DNA from: Streptomyces sp. DH24
GTDB taxonomy: Bacteria > Actinomycetota > Actinomycetes > Streptomycetales > Streptomycetaceae
Direction: 5' to 3'
Length of the DNA stretch: 64,000 nt
Assembly: GCF_029813775.1 (NCBI RefSeq)
Contig: NZ_JARVKW010000008.1
Coordinates: forward strand, 147,829 to 211,828
In this document: positions 16,369 to 27,721 of the stretch, one piece after another
How positions within the stretch are numbered: the stretch's first letter is position 1
Layout: each line of letters begins with the position of its first letter
Translations under genes and position numbers: made by a program
Notes under the pieces: model-generated
What the model was told of the DNA's origin: nothing
The model's input: only the letters and a program-made list of their open reading frames with translations
Database searches by the model: none

Positions 16369-16498
16369 TGCTGACCCTCTTGCTCTACTCCTCCTGACCC
16401 TACTGACCACCGCCTGCTCCCGGCCCGCTCCCGGGCCTGGGCCTGCTCCCGGCCTGCTCCGCGGCAGCCTCCGCGGCCTTCCTCGAAGGGTGCGTCCC

Positions 16499-17662
16499 AT
16501 GGCCACCACCAGCCGCCCCGCCCTCATAGCCCTCACTGCCCTCGCCCCGGTCTCCTGGGGCACCACCTACGCGGTCACCACCGAGTTCCTCCCCGCCGAC
16601 CGCCCCCTGTTCACCGGGCTCCTGCGCGCCCTGCCCGCCGGTCTGCTGCTGCTCGCGCTCGCACGGGTGCTGCCGCGCGGCGCCTGGTGGTGGAAGGCCG
16701 CGGTGCTCGGCGCGCTGAACATCGGCGCGTTCTTCCCGCTGCTGTTCCTGTCGGCGTACCGGCTGCCCGGCGGCATGGCCGCGGTCGTCGGCTCGATCGG
16801 GCCGCTGTTCGTCGCGGGGCTGGGCGCGCTGCTGCTGGGGGAGCGGCCGACGGTACGGACGCTGCTCACGGGTGTCGCCGCCGCGTTCGGTGTCAGCCTG
16901 GTCGTGCTGAAGGCGGCCGGCGCGCTGGACGCGGTCGGCGTGCTCGCGGCCCTCGCCTCCACGGCGTCCATGTCCACCGGCACGGTCCTCACCAAGCGCT
17001 GGGGCCGTCCCGACGGCGTGGGCCCACTGGCCCTGACCGGCTGGCAGTTGACCGCGGGCGGCCTCCTGATCGCCCCGCTGGCCCTCCTCGTCGAGGGCGC
17101 GCCGCCCGAGCTCGACGGCGGGGCGGTCGGCGGCTACCTGTACCTGGCGCTGGCCAACACGGCGGTGGCGTACTGGCTCTGGTTCCGCGGCATCGGCCGC
17201 CTCACCGCCACCCAGGTCACCTTCCTCGGCCCGCTCTCCCCGCTCACCGCGGCGACCGTGGGCTGGGCGGCCCTGGGGCAGGCGCTGACGCCGGTTCAGC
17301 TGGCGGGGATGGCGGTGGCGTTCGGGGCGACGGTGTTCGGTCAGCTGGGGCCGGGTGGGGGACGAGGGCGGACGCTGCCGCCCCCGGGTCGCCGAAGGCC
17401 GGAAAACCGTTCACTTCTCCTGAAAAGAACGGTCGAAAAGATTCGATGGACCTCACGGTTCCGGCGCTGCGACGGTAGGTTCCCGGGCTCCCGGGCCAAC
17501 CGACCAGCGAAAGGACCTCAGTGGCCGCAGCCGCCGACAGCCGGACACGCCCCACCTCCACCCCCGCCCCGGGGGCGACGAACGGCGCCGCCCTCGGGAT
17601 CCTGCTCGCCGCACTCGCCACGCTCGTCTGGTCCGGCAGCTTCGTCACCTCACGCGCCCTAG
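16499..17662 (+). CDS. EamA/DMT-family exporter with abnormal C-terminal extension
   Basis: A ten-helix drug/metabolite transporter with two EamA repeats. The first spans about residues 7-135 (APVSWGTTYAVTTEFLP, IGPLFVAGLGALLLGE) and the second about 148-285 (LANTAVAYWLWFRGIGRL, FLGPLSPLTAATVGW). ATG 16499 follows AAGGG; an in-frame GTG lies at 16490. The transporter fold ends near residue 288. The frame continues for about 100 Arg/Pro-rich residues and overlaps the next gene by 142 bp. Such tails are not normal for the family, so the natural stop was probably lost by an indel or a sequencing error. Other-frame stops lie at 17421 and 17476. The gene is probably controlled by the divergent MarR. 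Substrate unknown. Confidence 0.75.
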   Translation: MATTSRPALIALTALAPVSWGTTYAVTTEFLPADRPLFTGLLRALPAGLLLLALARVLPRGAWWWKAAVLGALNIGAFFPLLFLSAYRLPGGMAAVVGSIGPLFVAGLGALLLGERPTVRTLLTGVAAAFGVSLVVLKAAGALDAVGVLAALASTASMSTGTVLTKRWGRPDGVGPLALTGWQLTAGGLLIAPLALLVEGAPPELDGGAVGGYLYLALANTAVAYWLWFRGIGRLTATQVTFLGPLSPLTAATVGWAALGQALTPVQLAGMAVAFGATVFGQLGPGGGRGRTLPPPGRRRPENRSLLLKRTVEKIRWTSRFRRCDGRFPGSRANRPAKGPQWPQPPTAGHAPPPPPPRGRRTAPPSGSCSPHSPRSSGPAASSPHAP

Positions 17663-18465
17663 CCGACAGCGTCCCGCCGGTCCAGCACGCCTTCTGGCGC
17701 TGGGTCGTGGCGCTCGCCGTCGTCGCCCCCTTCGGTGCCCGGCGGGCCTGGCGACGGCGCGCGGTGATCCGCCGTCACCTCGGCTTCGTGCTGCCGGCCT
17801 CGCTGCTCGGCGTCACCGCCTACAACACTTTCGTCAACCAGGCGGGCCTCACCACCCCCGCCGCCAACATGGGCATGATCATGGCGGCGTCGCCGGTGCT
17901 GATGGCGGTCCATGAACGGGTGGGCGGCGTACGGCTGGGCGCCCGGCGCGTCGCGGGACTGCTCATCGCGTGCGCGGGCGTGGTGCTGCTGGTCGGCGGA
18001 GGAGCGACGGCCGTGGGCGCCGGCGACCTGTGGATGATCGCCGCGGCCTGCTGCTTCGGCGGCTACAGCGCGCTGCTGCGGCACAGGCCGGCCGGCCTGG
18101 ACGGCGTCGCGTTCCTCTTCACGGCCTTTCTGGTGGGAACGGTCCTGCTGCTGCCCGCGCAGGCCCTGAGCCTCGCCGTTCAGGGCGGCTTCACACCGAC
18201 GCCGGGGACGGTCGGTCCGTTGCTCTACGTCGGCATCGCCTCCTCCGCGGTCGCCTTCTTCGCCTGGAACAAGGCGATCGCCCTGATCGGCCCGACCCGC
18301 GCCGGCATCGTCTACTACCTCCAGCCCGTGTGCGTGGCCCTGCTGTCCTGGGCGCTGCTGGCCGAGCCGACCGGCTGGACACAGGCCCTGTGCATGACGC
18401 TGATCCTGGGCGGGGTCATGCTCGGCGCGGGGGGCGCGCCGGTGAGGCGGGCGCCCCGCCGATAA
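17521..18465 (+). CDS. EamA/DMT-family transporter
   Basis: A 314-residue ten-helix transporter with two EamA domains (about 20-150 and 165-300). Visible motifs are LATLVWSGSFVTSRALAD, NTFVNQAGLTTPAANMGMIMAASPVLMAV, SSAVAFFAWNKAIALIGPTRAG and YYLQPVCVALLSWALLAEP. The GTG start has GAAAGGA upstream. It lies directly downstream of another EamA gene and nine bases before a LysR gene. It probably exports amino acids or small metabolites, but the substrate is not predictable. Confidence 0.9.
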   Translation: MAAAADSRTRPTSTPAPGATNGAALGILLAALATLVWSGSFVTSRALADSVPPVQHAFWRWVVALAVVAPFGARRAWRRRAVIRRHLGFVLPASLLGVTAYNTFVNQAGLTTPAANMGMIMAASPVLMAVHERVGGVRLGARRVAGLLIACAGVVLLVGGGATAVGAGDLWMIAAACCFGGYSALLRHRPAGLDGVAFLFTAFLVGTVLLLPAQALSLAVQGGFTPTPGTVGPLLYVGIASSAVAFFAWNKAIALIGPTRAGIVYYLQPVCVALLSWALLAEPTGWTQALCMTLILGGVMLGAGGAPVRRAPRR

Positions 18466-18474
18466 GTTGCCGCC
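18463..18474 (+). promoter_or_regulatory. leaderless -10 element overlapping the previous stop codon
   Basis: TAAGTT plus six bases precedes the lysR ATG. The TAA of this element is also the stop codon of the upstream transporter gene. No Shine-Dalgarno sequence is present, so lysR may have its own leaderless transcript. Confidence 0.45.
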
Positions 18475-19380
18475 ATGGCCGAGTGGGACATCCGGAAGCT
18501 GCACATCCTGCGGACACTGCGGGAGCGGGGCACGGTGACCGCGACGGCCGAGGCGCTGCGCATGACGCCGTCGGCGGTGTCCCAGCAGCTGACGAACCTG
18601 TCCAAGCAGCTCGGGGTGCCCCTGCTGGAGGCGCACGGACGCCGGGTCAGGCTCACGGACGCGGCGCGACTGGTGCTGCGGCACGCCGAGGCGGTGTTCG
18701 AGCAACTGGAGCGTGCTGACGCCGAGTTGGCGGCCTACGTGCACGGCGAGGCCGGCGAGGTCCGGGTTGGTGCCTTCTCCACCGCCGTCCCCGCCCTCGT
18801 CGTACCGGCGGTGACGGCACTGCGGGCGACGCACCCCGGGATCACCGTGCGGGTGCGGGAGGCCGAGGCACAGGAGGCGTACGAGCTGCTGGCGACCGGG
18901 GAGACGGACCTCGCCCTGTCGCTGGCGGCGCAGGCCCCGACCGCGGCGGATGCGCGCTTCACCCGGCTCCCGCTGTTCGCGGACCCCCTCGATGTCGCGC
19001 TTCCCCACGACCACCGGCTGGCCGGCGCGGCCGAACTCCGCCTGGCCGACCTCGCCGGCGAACCGTGGATCTTCGGGGGCAGCGGGCCCTGGTCCGACAT
19101 CACGCGCGGGGCGTGCGAGGCGGCCGGTTTCCGTCCCCACCAGGGACACGCGGCGGCCGGCTGGACGGCGATCCTGGCCATGGTGGAGGCGGGCATGGGC
19201 GTCGCGCTGGTCCCGCGCATGGCGGCGGAGCGCCGGGAGGGCGTGGTCATGCGGGAGTTGAGGCGGGACCGCCCCGTCCGGCACGTCGTCGCGGCCGTGC
19301 GCAGGGGCGCGGAGGAGGGTACGGCCGCGGCGAGGGTGCTGGCGGCGCTGCGGACGGCCGCGGGGCGGACCGGTGGGTGA
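18475..19380 (+). CDS. LysR-family transcriptional regulator
   Basis: A 301-residue regulator. The N-terminal wHTH is at residues 5-65 (KLHILRTLRERGTVTATAEAL, TPSAVSQQLTNLSKQLG, LLEAHGRRVRLTDAA). The C-terminal substrate-binding domain is at about 88-295 (VRVGAFSTAVPALVVPAV, EPWIFGGSGPWSDITRGACE, VEAGMGVALVPRMA). It follows an EamA transporter on the same strand, unlike the usual divergent LysR arrangement, and may act on that transporter through a shared upstream site. Confidence 0.92.
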   Translation: MAEWDIRKLHILRTLRERGTVTATAEALRMTPSAVSQQLTNLSKQLGVPLLEAHGRRVRLTDAARLVLRHAEAVFEQLERADAELAAYVHGEAGEVRVGAFSTAVPALVVPAVTALRATHPGITVRVREAEAQEAYELLATGETDLALSLAAQAPTAADARFTRLPLFADPLDVALPHDHRLAGAAELRLADLAGEPWIFGGSGPWSDITRGACEAAGFRPHQGHAAAGWTAILAMVEAGMGVALVPRMAAERREGVVMRELRRDRPVRHVVAAVRRGAEEGTAAARVLAALRTAAGRTGG

Positions 19381-19428
19381 CAGCGGTGGCGTCCGCCCTG
19401 ACCGACCTGCCCTGACCGCTCCCGGACC

Positions 19429-20055
19429 CTAGGCCGACGGCCGCGTGACCACGTTGATGTTGAACGCGTGGGCGCCCAGACCGCCCGCGATGCCCATGAA
19501 CAGCAGGGCGAAGTGCTCCTGGCCGCGCGCGGTGGTGATGCCGCCGATGTCCAGCTGGGACTCCGGGGGCCAGCCGAGGTCGGTGAGCAGCCGGCCGGCG
19601 GTGCGCTTGGCCCCGGGGTCGTCGCCGGACAGGAAGACGGTGCTCGGGCCCGCCAGATCGTTCGGGGCGATCATCACCGTGGAGTCCATCGTGCACAGCG
19701 TCTTGACGACGGGGGTCAGCGGGAACGCCTCCTGGATCTGTTCGCCGAGGCTGCTGTTGGGGTGGGAGAGCTCGGTGTAGTCGTCGGAGAGGCCGACGCC
19801 CACGTCGATCAGGGGGATGCCGGCCAGGGCCGGGGCCCCGATGGAGTGCAGCAGCTCCACGGACACGGTGCCCGGGGTCGCGTTGACCAGGACCTCCGCC
19901 TGGGCCGCCGTTTCGCTCAGGCCCGCGACGGGGAGGCCGAGGTCCGCCCGGTCCTCCGGATGGCGGGAGCCGAGGAGTACGTCGTGCCCCGCGCCCTTCC
20001 AGCCGTGGGCCAGTGCTCGGGCGACATTGCCGGTGCCAAGGATTCCTATGCGCAT
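19429..20055 (-). CDS. NADP-dependent F420-reductase-like oxidoreductase
   Basis: A 208-residue Rossmann-fold protein. GILGTGNVARALAHGW at residues 4-19 is a dinucleotide-binding loop, and LLGSRHPED places the NADP-phosphate-binding Ser/Arg at about 27-35. NATPGTVSVELL and VVKTLCTMDSTVM are characteristic of the NADPH:F420 oxidoreductase/pyrroline-carboxylate-reductase-like group. Members reduce F420 or small imines; which applies here is unknown. The ATG has no Shine-Dalgarno but has TAGCGT six bases upstream. Confidence 0.82.
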   Translation of the reverse strand: MRIGILGTGNVARALAHGWKGAGHDVLLGSRHPEDRADLGLPVAGLSETAAQAEVLVNATPGTVSVELLHSIGAPALAGIPLIDVGVGLSDDYTELSHPNSSLGEQIQEAFPLTPVVKTLCTMDSTVMIAPNDLAGPSTVFLSGDDPGAKRTAGRLLTDLGWPPESQLDIGGITTARGQEHFALLFMGIAGGLGAHAFNINVVTRPSA

Positions 20056-20067
20056 GCCGCGACGCTA
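20056..20067 (-). promoter_or_regulatory. putative leaderless -10 element
   Basis: On the minus strand TAGCGT is followed by six bases and the ATG of the oxidoreductase gene at 20055. It has the same geometry as at 15255, 16290 and 18463. Confidence 0.5.
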
Positions 20068-20226
20068 ACCGCGGGCGGGCGCCCGGCGGATCGGGCCACG
20101 GGCCCGCACGGACCGGCACCTGAGACCTAGGCCGGAGGTCGGTGATCGCATCGTTCGCGCCATGCGGCGCGAAAGTGGCGCGTTCAACCGTTGCCGCCCG
20201 GGTGCGCGGCGCGCAGCCTGGAGACG

Positions 20227-20240
20227 CGGGAGCGCTCCCA
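20227..20240. promoter_or_regulatory. CebR-like operator
   Basis: CGGGAGCGCTCCCA differs at only one base from the CebR box TGGGAGCGCTCCCA, which controls cellulose and cello-oligosaccharide genes in Streptomyces. The 12-bp core GGGAGCGCTCCC is a perfect palindrome. It lies 148 bp upstream of the chosen start of a secreted dehydrogenase that carries a cellulose-binding domain. The rest of the 332-bp gap contains a short imperfect repeat of CCCTCAAGACGA at about 20294-20330. Confidence 0.65.
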
Positions 20241-20387
20241 TGGGGTGTTTGTCATAGTCATGCCATAAAGCTGCTCGCGCAGCCCGCCGGCCCCCTCAAG
20301 ACGACCGCCCTCAAGACGATTGCCCTCATGCGACCGCCCCGCAAGCACACCGCCACGCAAGCGTCCTCGTTCTGTTCTGGAGCCGAC

Positions 20388-21917
20388 ATGCCACGACGCC
20401 GCTGGATCGGTCCCCTGCTCGCCCTCCTGCTGACCGCCCTCTCCCCACTGCCCGCCGCCGCGACCGAGACCTCCGCCGAGACCGCCACCGCGTCCTCCGC
20501 CGCGGCGACCACGCCCCTGCCGTCGCTCACCGCGACCACCACCCAGGTCGCCTCCGGGCTGAAACGACCCACCGCCCTGGTCGCCCCGGACGACGGCACG
20601 GACCGGCTGTTCATCACCGAGAAGCCCGGCACCGTACGCGTCTACCACCCGGACACCGGCCTGGCCTCGACCCCGCTGGCCGACATCACCTCGGCCGTGG
20701 ACGAGTCGGGCAACGAGCGCGGCCTGCTCGGCATCGCGCTGCCGCCCGACTTCGCCGAGAGCCAGGACCTGTACCTGGCGTACACGGCACGGCCCGACGG
20801 CGCGGTCACGCTCGCCCGCTACCGGCTGGACGAGTCCCGCCTCGAAGTTCTGCTCTCCCAGGAGCACGCCCAGTACAGCAACCACAACGGCGGCCAGCTC
20901 GCCTTCGGCCCCGACGGCAAGCTCTACTGGAGCATCGGCGACGGCGGCGGCTCCGGCGACCCCTTCGACGCCGGGCAGCGTCTCGACACGCTGCTGGGCA
21001 AGATCATGCGCATCGACGTCAGCCGCCGCTGCGACCCGCTGCCGTACTGCGTCCCCGCCGACAACCCCTTCGTGGGCAAGGCCGGCGCCCGCGAGGAGAT
21101 CTGGCTGTACGGGCTGCGCAACCCGTGGCGGTTCTCCTTCGACGCGGCCGACGGCTCGATGTGGATCGGCGACGTGGGCCAGGGGCACTGGGAGGAGGTC
21201 GACCACATCGCACCCGGACGGGGCGGGCTGAACCTCGGCTGGTCCTGCTACGAGGGCCTGGAGAAGTTCGAGGGCGGCGACTGCGTGCCCGGTGAGACGT
21301 ACACGAAGCCGGTCTTCACCTACTCGCCGTACACCGGCGGCTGTTCGGTCATCGGCGGCCACGTCTACCGGGGCCGGCAGTACGCCGACCTGGTCGGCGG
21401 CACGTACATCGCCACCGACTACTGCTCGTCCACGGTCTGGGCGCTGCGCCCCGACGGCAACGGCGGTTACGAGCAGGCCGAGATCGGCAGGATGCCCACC
21501 CAGGTGACGACGATCGGCACGACCGCCGCCGGGGAGTTCTACGTGGTCAACGACCTGCCGGGCGGACTGCACCGGGTGTCGTTCGCGAAGGAGGAACCCA
21601 CCTGCCGGGTGGACCGCACCGTGAAGACCTGGGGCACCGGCCAGACGGTCGACCTCACCGTCACCAACACCGGCAGCACCCCGGTGAACGGCTGGACCCT
21701 GGAATTCCCGATCGCCTTCGGCCAGACGATCGTCTCCGACTGGAACACGGACCTCACCCAGTTGAGCAACGTGATCACGGCGACCAACGCCTCGCACAAC
21801 GCGACGATCGCTCCCGGCGCGAGCATCACCCTCGGCTACCTCGCCGAACACACGGGCGACACGTCGCCGCCGCCGCGCTTCATGCTGAACGGGGACGCGT
21901 GCGCGGTGGGCCGCTGA
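20388..21917 (+). CDS. secreted PQQ-dependent sugar dehydrogenase with CBM2
   Basis: A 509-residue exported protein. The signal peptide is at residues 1-27 (PRRRWIGPLLALLLTALSPLPAAA). A six-bladed soluble-glucose-dehydrogenase-like propeller spans about 50-400 (ERGLLGIALPPDF, YSNHNGGQLAFGPDGKLYW with the likely catalytic His, IGDGGGSGDPFD, LYGLRNPWRFSFD, IGDVGQGHWEEVD). A C-terminal family 2 cellulose-binding module spans about 405-509 (VDLTVTNTGSTPVNGWTLEF, ATNASHNATIAPGAS). ATG 20388 with GGAG upstream is chosen; the longer frame from 20142 would put the CebR-like box inside the gene. It probably oxidises sugars at cellulose surfaces, and could donate electrons to lytic polysaccharide monooxygenases (inference). 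Confidence 0.85.
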   Translation: MPRRRWIGPLLALLLTALSPLPAAATETSAETATASSAAATTPLPSLTATTTQVASGLKRPTALVAPDDGTDRLFITEKPGTVRVYHPDTGLASTPLADITSAVDESGNERGLLGIALPPDFAESQDLYLAYTARPDGAVTLARYRLDESRLEVLLSQEHAQYSNHNGGQLAFGPDGKLYWSIGDGGGSGDPFDAGQRLDTLLGKIMRIDVSRRCDPLPYCVPADNPFVGKAGAREEIWLYGLRNPWRFSFDAADGSMWIGDVGQGHWEEVDHIAPGRGGLNLGWSCYEGLEKFEGGDCVPGETYTKPVFTYSPYTGGCSVIGGHVYRGRQYADLVGGTYIATDYCSSTVWALRPDGNGGYEQAEIGRMPTQVTTIGTTAAGEFYVVNDLPGGLHRVSFAKEEPTCRVDRTVKTWGTGQTVDLTVTNTGSTPVNGWTLEFPIAFGQTIVSDWNTDLTQLSNVITATNASHNATIAPGASITLGYLAEHTGDTSPPPRFMLNGDACAVGR

Positions 21918-21956
21918 GCGGGGGCACGGCGGACCCGTGACCGAGGGAACCGCAGA

Positions 21957-21985
21957 GGCGCCCGGCGTATTCGCCGCCGGGCGCC
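21957..21985. terminator. bidirectional hairpin between dehydrogenase and pepN
   Basis: An 11-bp perfect stem (arms 21957-21967 and 21975-21985, GGCGCCCGGCG) closes a 7-base loop, followed by CCTTCTCG. It lies between convergent genes. Confidence 0.7.
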
Positions 21986-22007
21986 CCTTCTCGTGTTCGA
22001 CTGCCGG

Positions 22008-24575
22008 TCAGGCCCCCGCGTCGGCCGACTGGGCGTGCAGTGCGCGTTCCACGCCCGAGCGGGATTCCGAGACCAGGCGGCGCAGGGCCGCGTTCGGGTT
22101 GGCCGACGTGAGCCAGGCGTCCGTGCGGTCCAGGGTGTCCTCGGAGACCTGGATCGACGGGTAGAGGCCGACCGCGATCTGCTGGGCCATCTCGTAGGAG
22201 CGGGAGTCCCAGATGTCCTTGACCACCTCGAAGTACCGCTCCGCGTACGGGGCCAGGAGTTCGCGCTGGTCCGTCTGGACGAAGCCGGCGATGACGGCCT
22301 CCTGGACGGCGTTCGGCAGCTTGTCGGACTCGACGACCGACGCCCACGCCTCCGCCTTGGCCTCCGGCGTCGGGCGGGCGGCGCGCGCGCTCGCCGCGTG
22401 GCGCTCACCGGCGGCCGTCCTGTCCCGCTCGTACTCGGCGGCGATCTCCGCCTCGTCGAACCGGCCGACCGCCGCGAGCCGCTGCACGAACGCCCCGCGC
22501 AGCTCCGTGTCGACGGCCAGGCCCTCGATCGTCTGCGAGCCGTCCAGCAGCGCCTCCAGCAGGTCCAGCTGCTCCGGCGTACGGGCCGTCGCCGCGAACG
22601 CGCGGGCCCACGCCAGCTGCTGGTCGCTGCCGGCGTCCGCCGTCCGCAGGTGGGCGAGCGTGGCGTCCGTCCAGCGGGTGAGCAGCGTCTCGCGGGCGGC
22701 CGGGTCGGCGTACAGGTCGATCGCCAGCTTCACCTGGCGGTGCAGCGACTGCACGACACCGATGTCGGACTCCTTGCCGATGCCCGACAGGACGAGGGAG
22801 AGGTAGTCGCGCGTGGCGAGTTCCGCGTCCCGCGTCATGTCCCAGGCCGACGCCCAGCACAGGGCCCGGGGCAGGGACTCCGTGAAGTCGCCCAGGTGCT
22901 CGGTGACGAAGGCCAGCGACTGCTCGTCCAGGCGGACCTTCGCGTACGACAGGTCGTCGTCGTTGAGCAGGACCACGGCCGGGCGGGGCTTGCCCACCAG
23001 CTGCGGCACGGACGTCAGTTCGCCGTCCACGTCCAGCTCGACGCGCTCGCCGCGCACCAGCTTGCCGCCCGCGTCGAGGTCGTAGCAGCCGATCGCGATG
23101 CGGTGCGGGCGCAGCGTCGGTTCGCCCTTCGCGCCGGCCGGGAGCGCCGGGGCCTCCTGGCGGACGGCGAAGGAGGTGATGAGACCGGCCCCGTCGGTCT
23201 CGATCCGCGGGCGCAGGACGTTGATGCCCGCCGTCTCCAGCCACTTCTCCGACCACGTCCTCAGGTCGCGGCCGGAGGTCTCCTCCAGGGCGCCCAGCAG
23301 GTCGGACAGGCGCGTGTTGCCGAACGCGTGCCGCTTGAAGTACGCCTGCACGCCCCGGAAGAACTCGTCCTCGCCGACGTAGGCGACGAGCTGCTTCAGC
23401 ACGGAGGCGCCCTTGGCGTACGTGATGCCGTCGAAGTTGACGAGCACGTCGTCCAGGTCGCGGATGTCCGCCATGATCGGGTGCGTGGACGGCAGCTGGT
23501 CCTGGCGGTAGGCCCACGTCTTCATCGAGTTGGCGAACGTGGTCCACGAGTGCGGCCAGCGCGAGCCGGGCGCGGCGGCCTGGCAGGCGATGGAGGTGTA
23601 GGTGGCGAACGACTCGTTCAGCCACAGGTCGTTCCACCACTCCATGGTCACGAGGTCGCCGAACCACATGTGGGCCAGCTCGTGCAGGATGGTCTCGGCG
23701 CGCGTCTCGTACGCCGCGTCCGTCACCTTCGACCGGAAGACGTACTGGTCGCGGATGGTCACCGCGCCCGCGTTCTCCATCGCGCCCGCGTTGAACTCCG
23801 GCACGAACAGCTGGTCGTACTTCTCGAACGGGTACGCGTAGTCGAACTTCTCCTGGAACCAGTCGAAGCCCTGCCGGGTGACCTCGAAGATGGCGTCCGA
23901 GTCGAGGTGCTCGGCGAGGGAGGGCCGGCAGTAGATGCCGAGCGGCACGGACTGGCCGTCCTTCTCGTACACGCTGTGCACCGAGTGGTAGGGGCCGACG
24001 ATCAGTGCCGTGACGTACGTCGACATCCGCGGCGTCGGCGCGAACTCCCAGACGCAGTCGCGCGGTTCGGGCGTCGGCGAGTTGGAGACGACGGTCCAGC
24101 CCTCCGGCGCGCGCACGGTGAACCGGAACGTCGCCTTCAGGTCGGGCTGCTCGAAGCTCGCGAACACCCGGCGGGCGTCGGGCACTTCGAACTGGGTGTA
24201 GAGGTACGCCTGGTCGTCGACCGGGTCGACGAAGCGGTGCAGGCCCTCGCCGGTGTTGGTGTACGCGCAGTCCGCGACCACGCGCAGCACGTTGCGGCCC
24301 CGGAGCAGGCCGGGAAGCGCGATCCGCGAGTCCTTGAAGACGTCGGCGGGGTCGAGGGCGTCGCCGTTCAGGACCACCTCGTGGACGGCCGGGGCGACCA
24401 GGTCGATGAAGGACTCGGCCCCGTCCTCCGCGACGTCGAAGCGCACCGTGGTCACGGACCTGTAGGTACCGCCCTCCTGCGCGCCGGAGAGGTCGAGATC
24501 GATCTCGTACGAGTCAACGGCGAGCAGCTTCGCCCGCTGCTGCGCCTCTTCGCGAGTCAGGTTTGTGCCAGGCAC
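22008..24575 (-). CDS. pepN: aminopeptidase N (M1 metallopeptidase)
   Basis: An 855-residue cytosolic zinc aminopeptidase that removes N-terminal residues from peptides. The N-terminal beta domain is at about 1-200 and the exopeptidase motif GAMEN lies in FNAGAMENAGAVTIRD. The zinc site is His298-Glu299-Leu-Ala-His302 with Glu321 in NESFATY. The C-terminal ERAP1-like helical domain spans about 500-855. The length is right for the actinobacterial PepN family. The N-terminus (MPGTNLTREEAQQRAKLL) is closely similar to the second M1 gene at 36617-39211, so the two are paralogues. Confidence 0.95.
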   Translation of the reverse strand: MPGTNLTREEAQQRAKLLAVDSYEIDLDLSGAQEGGTYRSVTTVRFDVAEDGAESFIDLVAPAVHEVVLNGDALDPADVFKDSRIALPGLLRGRNVLRVVADCAYTNTGEGLHRFVDPVDDQAYLYTQFEVPDARRVFASFEQPDLKATFRFTVRAPEGWTVVSNSPTPEPRDCVWEFAPTPRMSTYVTALIVGPYHSVHSVYEKDGQSVPLGIYCRPSLAEHLDSDAIFEVTRQGFDWFQEKFDYAYPFEKYDQLFVPEFNAGAMENAGAVTIRDQYVFRSKVTDAAYETRAETILHELAHMWFGDLVTMEWWNDLWLNESFATYTSIACQAAAPGSRWPHSWTTFANSMKTWAYRQDQLPSTHPIMADIRDLDDVLVNFDGITYAKGASVLKQLVAYVGEDEFFRGVQAYFKRHAFGNTRLSDLLGALEETSGRDLRTWSEKWLETAGINVLRPRIETDGAGLITSFAVRQEAPALPAGAKGEPTLRPHRIAIGCYDLDAGGKLVRGERVELDVDGELTSVPQLVGKPRPAVVLLNDDDLSYAKVRLDEQSLAFVTEHLGDFTESLPRALCWASAWDMTRDAELATRDYLSLVLSGIGKESDIGVVQSLHRQVKLAIDLYADPAARETLLTRWTDATLAHLRTADAGSDQQLAWARAFAATARTPEQLDLLEALLDGSQTIEGLAVDTELRGAFVQRLAAVGRFDEAEIAAEYERDRTAAGERHAASARAARPTPEAKAEAWASVVESDKLPNAVQEAVIAGFVQTDQRELLAPYAERYFEVVKDIWDSRSYEMAQQIAVGLYPSIQVSEDTLDRTDAWLTSANPNAALRRLVSESRSGVERALHAQSADAGA

Positions 24576-24759
24576 GCGGTCATCTCCTCGTTATGTGTGG
24601 GTTCGGACATCCTTCCATGTACGCGGGCCGACCGGGGTGGCCACATCGGTCGGACCAGGGCCCGGTTCCACCCGTTCCAGGTCGGCTCGGTCCCGCGCCG
24701 GCGCATGGCGGGATCGACTCGGCACTGCGGGCGGCACCTGGCCCTCGGAGCGCGAAGAA

Positions 24760-24788
24760 GGGCGCCCACCGTCAGCCGGTGGGCGCCC
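24760..24788 (-). terminator. hairpin terminator after asd
   Basis: A perfect 12-bp stem (arms 24760-24771 and 24777-24788, GGGCGCCCACCG) with a 5-base loop. On the minus strand it is followed by TTCTTC, 20 bp beyond the asd stop. Confidence 0.8.
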
Positions 24789-24808
24789 CTGCGATGTGTG
24801 CGGCGGTT

Positions 24809-27653
<2,845 letters not shown>

Positions 27654-27673
27654 CCGGGGCCGGGCACGAGAAA

Positions 27674-27704
27674 GGGGCGGGCGCCCACTGTGGACGCCCG
27701 CCCC
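27674..27704. terminator. bidirectional hairpin after the sigma operon
   Basis: A 10-bp perfect stem (GGGGCGGGCG, arms 27674-27683 and 27695-27704), extended by an inner CCAC/GTGG pair. It lies between convergent genes. Confidence 0.7.
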
Positions 27705-27721
27705 CTCAGCCGTGAGCGGTG

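Noticed and set aside
20142..20387. N-terminal extension of the PQQ dehydrogenase frame
   Set aside because: It would put the CebR-like palindrome inside the coding region and hide the signal peptide. ATG 20388 has a ribosome site and a normal signal sequence.
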